From Microbacterium imperiale (lineage in GTDB: Bacteria; Actinomycetota; Actinomycetes; Actinomycetales; Microbacteriaceae), in assembly GCF_017876655.1 (NCBI RefSeq), contig NZ_JAGIOK010000001.1, forward strand, positions 2,790,001 through 2,854,000: a stretch of 64,000 nt of DNA, read 5' to 3'. The first letter of the stretch is position 1. Each line of letters opens with the position of its first letter. The position numbers and the translations under genes were made by a program. This document shows, one piece after another, positions 60,170 to 64,000 of this stretch. Under the pieces are notes generated by a model. The model was not told the origin of the DNA, made no database searches, and saw only the letters and a list, made by a program, of their open reading frames with translations.

Positions 60170-61028
60170 TGCGGCAGTGGGTGCGCAGCTCGCCGATGCC
60201 GTCGATGCCCACCGTGACGACCGAGCGGTCGCGCAGGAAGATCTGCGGGTCGCGCGAGTAGCCGGCGCCGCCGGGGCTGCCGGTCGAGATGAGCGTTCCC
60301 GGCAGCAGCGTCGCAGCCGTCGACAGGTGGGCGACGAGCGTCGCGACCGACCGGATCATCTGGCCCGTCGAGGCATCCTGCACCGTCTGCCCGTCCACGA
60401 CGGCCCAGATGTGCAGGTTCTGCGGGTCGGGGATCTCGTCGGCGGTCACGACGACGGGTCCGGTGGGGGTGAAGCCGTCGAACGACTTGCAGCGCGACCA
60501 CTGCGCCTCGGAGAACTGGATGTCGCGGGCGGTGATGTCGTTGACGACGGTGTAGCCCCAGACGTGGTCGAGGGCGGTGTCGGCGGCGACGTTCTTCGCC
60601 GGACGGCCGATGATGACGCCGAGCTCGGACTCGTAGTCGACCGACTCGCTGAGGCTGCGCGGCCACGAGGTCGTCGCCTCGTGGGCGGTGAGCGAGTTCG
60701 GCCACAGCGTGAACACGGTCGGTGCGCTGTCGGCCTTGAGTCCCAGCTCGCTGGAGTGGGCGGCGTAGTTCAGCCCGACGGCGAGCACGATCGGGGGGTT
60801 GAGCACGGCCGACGCGTAGGTGACTCCGTCGAGCTCGTGCCAAGCGACCGCGTCTGCCGCTGCGGCCTCGGCGACACGGGCCAGACCCTCGTCGCCGAGC
60901 TCGACCAGCTGCTGCAACCGCTCGGGTGCGCCGTCGAACAGGTCGCCGACGAATGTGGCCCGGTCGTCATCGACGAGCACGAGACGGGGTTCGTCGGCCC
61001 CCGCGGTCATCACGTGGGCAAAGCGCAT
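60159..61028 (-). CDS. Fumarylacetoacetate hydrolase family protein
   Basis: A 289-residue FAH-fold enzyme. The catalytic core reads VGLNYAAHSSELGL near 84-97, SVDYESELGVIIGR near 128-141 (two metal Glu), GYTVVNDITARDIQ near 155-168 (metal Asp), KSFDGFTPTGPVV and ISTGSPGGAGYSRDP near 250-264. These enzymes hydrolyse or decarboxylate 2,4-dioxo acids from sugar acids or aromatics. A short N-terminal domain is present. Its leaderless start follows directly after the MHS permease stop, so both are likely one catabolic unit for a carboxylated substrate. Confidence 0.9.
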   Translation of the reverse strand: MRFAHVMTAGADEPRLVLVDDDRATFVGDLFDGAPERLQQLVELGDEGLARVAEAAAADAVAWHELDGVTYASAVLNPPIVLAVGLNYAAHSSELGLKADSAPTVFTLWPNSLTAHEATTSWPRSLSESVDYESELGVIIGRPAKNVAADTALDHVWGYTVVNDITARDIQFSEAQWSRCKSFDGFTPTGPVVVTADEIPDPQNLHIWAVVDGQTVQDASTGQMIRSVATLVAHLSTAATLLPGTLISTGSPGGAGYSRDPQIFLRDRSVVTVGIDGIGELRTHCRIID

Positions 61029-61040
61029 GATCCCAGGCTA
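61029..61040 (-). promoter_or_regulatory. Leaderless promoter of the FAH gene, overlapping a stop codon
   Basis: On the minus strand TAGCCT (61040-61035) ends 6 bases before the ATG at 61028, and its TAG is the stop of the upstream MHS permease gene. Confidence 0.55.
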
Positions 61041-62420
61041 CCGGGCGCCGGACGCGGATGATCCCGCGCGTGCATCCGCCGCGGCCCGCTCGCGGGGCGC
61101 CGCCGGGTGCTTGTCGGTGTCGAGCCAGTTCGTCTGGTCGGTCTTGAGGAACTTCGCGTAGACCACGAGCGAGACCGCGATGACGACGGTGACGTAGGCG
61201 ATGAACAGCGGCACCTGCGAGCTGGCGTTCGCCGCGGTGAACAGCAGCGGCGCCGTCCCTCCGAAGATCGAGTTGGCCATGGCGTACCCGAATCCGACGC
61301 CGAGGGCGCGGACGTAGGTCGGGAAGAGCTCCGCCTTCACGATCGCGTTGATCGAGGTGTAACCCGTGAGGATCACGAACGCGCCGATGAGCAGGGCGAA
61401 GGCGATGACCGGATCGGTCTGCTGCGGCAGGTAGGTCAGGAAGAACCAGGTGTAGAGCACTCCGCCGATGCCGAAGAACACCAGCAGCGCGCGGCGTCCG
61501 ACGCGGTCGGAGATCCAGCCGCCGAGCGGCTGCAGCAGCATGAGCACGGTCAACGCGATGAGGTTGATCACCGTTCCGGCGACGACGTCGCCGTCCGCGA
61601 ACGCGTTCTTGACGATGTTGGGCCCGGTCACCGAGTACGTGTAGAACGCCACGGTGCCGCCCATCGTGACGAGGAAGCACAGCAGGAGAGGCCGCCACTG
61701 CACCACGAGGAGATCGCGCATCGACCCCGCGCGGGTGAACTGCCCGGTGCGCACCGCGTCGAGCGTCTCCTGGCTGAGCGACTCGTCCATGGTGCGGCGC
61801 AGCCAGAACACCACGATCGCGGCGAGGCCGCCGATGCCGAACGCGACGCGCCAACCCCAGTCGCTGATCTGCTCGGAGCTCAGCGTCAGCACCATCACCA
61901 GCAGGGTCGTCTGCGCCAGCACGTGCCCGCCGACGAGGGTCACGTAGTGGAACGACGAGAGGAAGCCTCGATGGCCGGGGACCGCCGCCTCGGACATGTA
62001 GGTCGCGCTGGCCCCGTACTCGCCGCCCGTCGCGAAGCCCTGCGCCAGTCGGGCGATCAGCAGGATCACCGCCGCACCGCCGCCGATCATCGCGGCCGTC
62101 GGCGCCAGCGCGATGAGGGCGGAGCACGCCGCCATGACGGTGACCGAGACGGTGAGGGCGAACCGTCGTCCGCGGCGGTCGGCGAGACGGCCGAAGTACC
62201 AGGAGCCGAGGGGACGCATGAGGAACGTGACCGCGAAGATCGCCCACGCGTACAGCGTCGAGTTCTGGTCGTCGGCGCTGAAGAACTGCGACTCGAAGTA
62301 CGTCAGGAACACCGAGTAGACGTAGACGTCGTACCACTCGACGAGGTTGCCCGCCGAGCCCTTCAACGTGTTCAGGACGGAGCGCTTGACGCTGCGGGGC
62401 CGATCTGTCGTCGTCGACAT
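61038..62420 (-). CDS. MHS family metabolite:proton symporter (MFS)
   Basis: A 460-residue major facilitator of the metabolite:H+ symporter subfamily (KgtP/ShiA/ProP-like) with twelve helices. Signatures: GNLVEWYDVYVYSVFLTYF near 24-42, RPLGSWYFGRLADRRGRRFA near 69-88 and ARLAQGFATGGEYGASATYM near 123-142. It imports an organic acid with protons. ATG 62420 follows GAGAGGA. Located just upstream of the FAH-family gene, so the substrate may be the precursor of a dioxo acid. Divergent from the response regulator. Confidence 0.92.
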   Translation of the reverse strand: MSTTTDRPRSVKRSVLNTLKGSAGNLVEWYDVYVYSVFLTYFESQFFSADDQNSTLYAWAIFAVTFLMRPLGSWYFGRLADRRGRRFALTVSVTVMAACSALIALAPTAAMIGGGAAVILLIARLAQGFATGGEYGASATYMSEAAVPGHRGFLSSFHYVTLVGGHVLAQTTLLVMVLTLSSEQISDWGWRVAFGIGGLAAIVVFWLRRTMDESLSQETLDAVRTGQFTRAGSMRDLLVVQWRPLLLCFLVTMGGTVAFYTYSVTGPNIVKNAFADGDVVAGTVINLIALTVLMLLQPLGGWISDRVGRRALLVFFGIGGVLYTWFFLTYLPQQTDPVIAFALLIGAFVILTGYTSINAIVKAELFPTYVRALGVGFGYAMANSIFGGTAPLLFTAANASSQVPLFIAYVTVVIAVSLVVYAKFLKTDQTNWLDTDKHPAAPRERAAADARAGSSASGAR

Positions 62421-62512
62421 GAGCGAATCCTCTCTCTGCGGCGGGCGCTTCGGTGCGTCCGTCGGACTCTTCCACGCCCAGGATCCCCGCCTCATCGCAT
62501 CGTCGCCGCGAT

Positions 62513-62529
62513 CTTTACGTCGCCTTTAC
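62513..62529. promoter_or_regulatory. 11-bp direct repeat upstream of the response regulator
   Basis: CTTTAC occurs at 62513-62518 and again at 62524-62529, exactly 11 bp apart in an AT-rich patch. Tandem half-sites at one helical turn are typical of OmpR/PhoB-type regulators, so this may be an autoregulatory site. Confidence 0.45.
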
Positions 62530-62558
62530 AGCGCGATCGGTCGGCGTCCGATCCGTCG

Positions 62559-62569
62559 TACCCTGCAGT
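62559..62569 (+). promoter_or_regulatory. Leaderless promoter of the response regulator gene
   Basis: TACCCT at 62559-62564 ends 5 bases before the ATG at 62570. Confidence 0.48.
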
Positions 62570-63226
62570 ATGCGTTTGCTCATCGTCGAGGACGACGACT
62601 CGGTCGCCGCCGCGCTCGTCGCGGGCCTGCGGCGATCGCCGCACTCGGCCACCCGCGTCGCGCGGGCGAGCGATCTGCTGCTCCAGCACCACGACCACGA
62701 CGTCGTGCTCCTCGATCTCGGGCTGCCCGATCTCGACGGCATCGAGGCGCTGCGTCGCCTGCGTCGCACCACCGAGGTTCCGCTCATCGTCGTCACCGCC
62801 CGCGGCGACGAGGAGTCGACGGTGCGCGCGCTGCGGGCAGGAGCGGACGACTACGTCGTCAAGCCGGTGCGCATCCCGGAGCTGCTCGCGCGCGTCGAAG
62901 CCGTCGCCCGCCGTCGGGGCGAAGCGCCCCGCGTCGACCGGGTGAGCATCGGCGACCTCGCGATCGACCTCGCGGCGCGGCGAGTGATGATGCGCACCGA
63001 CGAGGTGCACCTGACCGCCACGGAGTTCGAGATGCTCGCCGAACTCGCCCGCTCGGCGGGGCGTGCGGTCAGCCGCCATCGCCTGCTCGATGCGGTGTGG
63101 GGTGATGCGTACGCCGCCTCGTCGCGGTCGTTCGACGTGCACCTGACGGCACTGCGTCAGAAGCTGCCCGGCGCGACGATCACCACGATCCGCGGCTACG
63201 GCTATCGCCTCGAGACGGAGACATGA
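62570..63226 (+). CDS. Two-component response regulator, OmpR/PhoB family
   Basis: A 218-residue regulator. Receiver domain (about 1-115) with the acidic pocket VEDDD at 6-10, phosphoacceptor Asp49 in VVLLDLGLPD, the Thr in IVVTARGDEES and the Lys in VVKPVRIPEL near 98. The winged helix (about 125-215) has LTATEFEMLAELARSAGRAV, RSFDVHLTALRQKL and TIRGYGYRLE. The stop overlaps the sensor kinase start (ATGA). The pair does not look like PhoP/PhoR by sequence; the stimulus is unknown. Confidence 0.94.
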   Translation: MRLLIVEDDDSVAAALVAGLRRSPHSATRVARASDLLLQHHDHDVVLLDLGLPDLDGIEALRRLRRTTEVPLIVVTARGDEESTVRALRAGADDYVVKPVRIPELLARVEAVARRRGEAPRVDRVSIGDLAIDLAARRVMMRTDEVHLTATEFEMLAELARSAGRAVSRHRLLDAVWGDAYAASSRSFDVHLTALRQKLPGATITTIRGYGYRLETET

Positions 63227-64000
63227 AGGCGCGGATGCTGCTGGGGCTGCTCCTGCTCGGAGGTATCAGCCTCGTCGCCGTGCTCGTGCCGCTGCTCGGC
63301 GCGCTCGCGTCGGCGCGGACCCAGTCGCTCGTCCTGCAGCGGGGAGCCGCGCTGACCGAGATCGTCGAGCTCGCCGCGACGACCGGCGAGCGCGACCCGG
63401 TGTCGCTGCAGCGCTATCTCGACCGGTTCTTCGAGGTCCACGGCGAGTCGGTGCGGGTGGTCGACGGCACCGGGCGGACGATCGCCGCCGTGGGCGAGCT
63501 GCCGGATACCGAGCGTGCGGACCGGATGCTGCTGTCCGCGCGCCGCAACCTGCCGCAGTACGACCTCCCCGTGGTGCTGCCCTGGTCGTCCGAGACCGCG
63601 CTGATCGCCGCGCCCGTGCGCCGTGCGTCGGAGGTGGCGCGCGGTGCGGCGATGCTCGTCGTAGACGTCGGCGAGGCCCGGGCCGACGTTGCGCGATCGT
63701 GGGCGATCGCCGTCGGTGTGGCGGTGGTGCTGCTCGGCGCCCTGATCGTGTTCTCGCTCCGGTTCGCCGAGTGGGTGCTGCGCCCCGTGCGCATCCTCGA
63801 TGCCGCGGCCACCGACGGGGCGATCGGCGCGGGCGGGGTCGATGCCGTCCCGATCGGCCCGCCCGAGATCCAGCACCTGTCGGAATCGGTGGCGCGGATG
63901 ACGCGCGCTCGCGAAGAGGCGCTCCAGCGTCAGCGGGGGCTCGTCGCCGACGTCTCGCATCAGCTGCGCAACCCGCTCAGCGCCATGCGCTATCGCGTCG
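63223..64000 (+). CDS. Sensor histidine kinase, 5' part
   Basis: The first 259 residues of a membrane sensor kinase that runs out of the window. A helix near 4-27, an extracytoplasmic sensor region (about 28-160), a second helix near 160-183, a HAMP-like linker with LRPVRILDAA and the dimerisation box VADVSHQLRNPLSAMR with the phosphorylatable His246. The ATPase domain lies beyond 64000. The ATG overlaps the regulator stop (ATGA), so the two proteins are made together. The ligand is unknown. Confidence 0.93.
   Translation, partial: MKARMLLGLLLLGGISLVAVLVPLLGALASARTQSLVLQRGAALTEIVELAATTGERDPVSLQRYLDRFFEVHGESVRVVDGTGRTIAAVGELPDTERADRMLLSARRNLPQYDLPVVLPWSSETALIAAPVRRASEVARGAAMLVVDVGEARADVARSWAIAVGVAVVLLGALIVFSLRFAEWVLRPVRILDAAATDGAIGAGGVDAVPIGPPEIQHLSESVARMTRAREEALQRQRGLVADVSHQLRNPLSAMRYRV

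Noticed and set aside
1..64000. CRISPR array, prophage, insertion sequence or rRNA operon
   Set aside because: No regularly spaced repeats, transposase or integrase motifs, terminal inverted repeats with target duplications, or rRNA-like sequence were seen.
62570..64000. The two-component pair as PhoP/PhoR controlling the PHO boxes
   Set aside because: It is of OmpR type like PhoP, but the gene context and upstream CTTTAC repeats do not match PHO boxes; no evidence links it to phosphate.

Overview
The window looks like one contiguous piece of chromosome from a high-GC actinobacterium, most likely Microbacteriaceae and close to Microbacterium. This rests on very high GC, many GTG starts, tightly packed genes, many TAnnnT -10 hexamers 5-7 nt before a start codon (leaderless mRNAs), actinobacterial regulator sites (PHO box, Zur box, IdeR-like box) and a long DRTGG-type Pta. 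I see no insertion sequence, prophage, CRISPR array, rRNA or clear pseudogene. About 53 protein genes, one tRNA and the SRP RNA fill the window. No gap longer than about 200 bases lacks a gene, and the larger gaps hold operators or terminators.

Region by region. 1-4.4 kb: end of a VanY-type peptidase, an M18 aminopeptidase, an MFS exporter behind a roughly 90-nt leader, and ChrA. 4.2-8.9 kb: an 11-bp-phased PHO-box array and a very large secreted, LAxTG-anchored metallophosphoesterase with lamin-tail domains. 9-10.1 kb: a divergent zinc-starvation pair (Zur box) of a zinc-free ribosomal protein L36 and a COG0523 relative that has lost its GTPase motifs. 10.2-15.5 kb: PEP-mutase/ICL family enzyme, an NmrA-type reductase with a divergent HxlR regulator, a PadR regulator, a UbiB-like kinase and a CoA-type Nudix hydrolase. 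15.5-21.4 kb: SLC13-type permease, two lipoproteins (a serine hydrolase with an Asp at the Glu166 position, and a PQQ-type sugar dehydrogenase), a NYN nuclease and a baeRF-type protein. 21.5-28.7 kb: pyruvate oxidase, acyl-CoA synthetase, small proteins, an F420/NADP-type reductase, a siderophore-interacting flavoprotein with an IdeR-like site, a lactonase and tRNA-Ser(GGA). 28.8-35.7 kb: HD protein, dicarboxylate symporter behind a perfect 16-bp palindrome, and the MoxR-DUF58-transglutaminase operon. 35.8-42.8 kb: ffs, pta-ackA, and beta-phosphoglucomutase with a GH65 disaccharide phosphorylase. 42.8-53.8 kb: flavin monooxygenase, dnaX-recR, oligopeptidase B, PiT phosphate transporter with a coupled small membrane protein, a CpdA-like phosphodiesterase, aspartase and a DUF4190-like protein. 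53.9-62.4 kb: a sugar ABC transporter, GH3 glycosidase and LacI regulator behind a twin LacI operator, then an FAH-family enzyme and an MHS permease. 62.6 kb to the end: a response regulator and the start of its sensor kinase.

Connecting themes are phosphate (PHO-box phosphoesterase, PiT, a second metallophosphoesterase), metal homeostasis (Zur, IdeR-like), and sugar use (a beta-glucoside ABC/GH3 unit and a phosphorolytic GH65/PgmB unit that saves ATP and feeds glucose-6-phosphate). Acetyl-phosphate/acetate metabolism (PoxB, Pta, AckA) is also present. The most unusual items are the phased PHO-box array with its anchored phosphoesterase, the degenerate COG0523 gene under Zur, and a recurring arrangement in which the TAG stop of one gene is also the start of the TAGnnT -10 element of the next.
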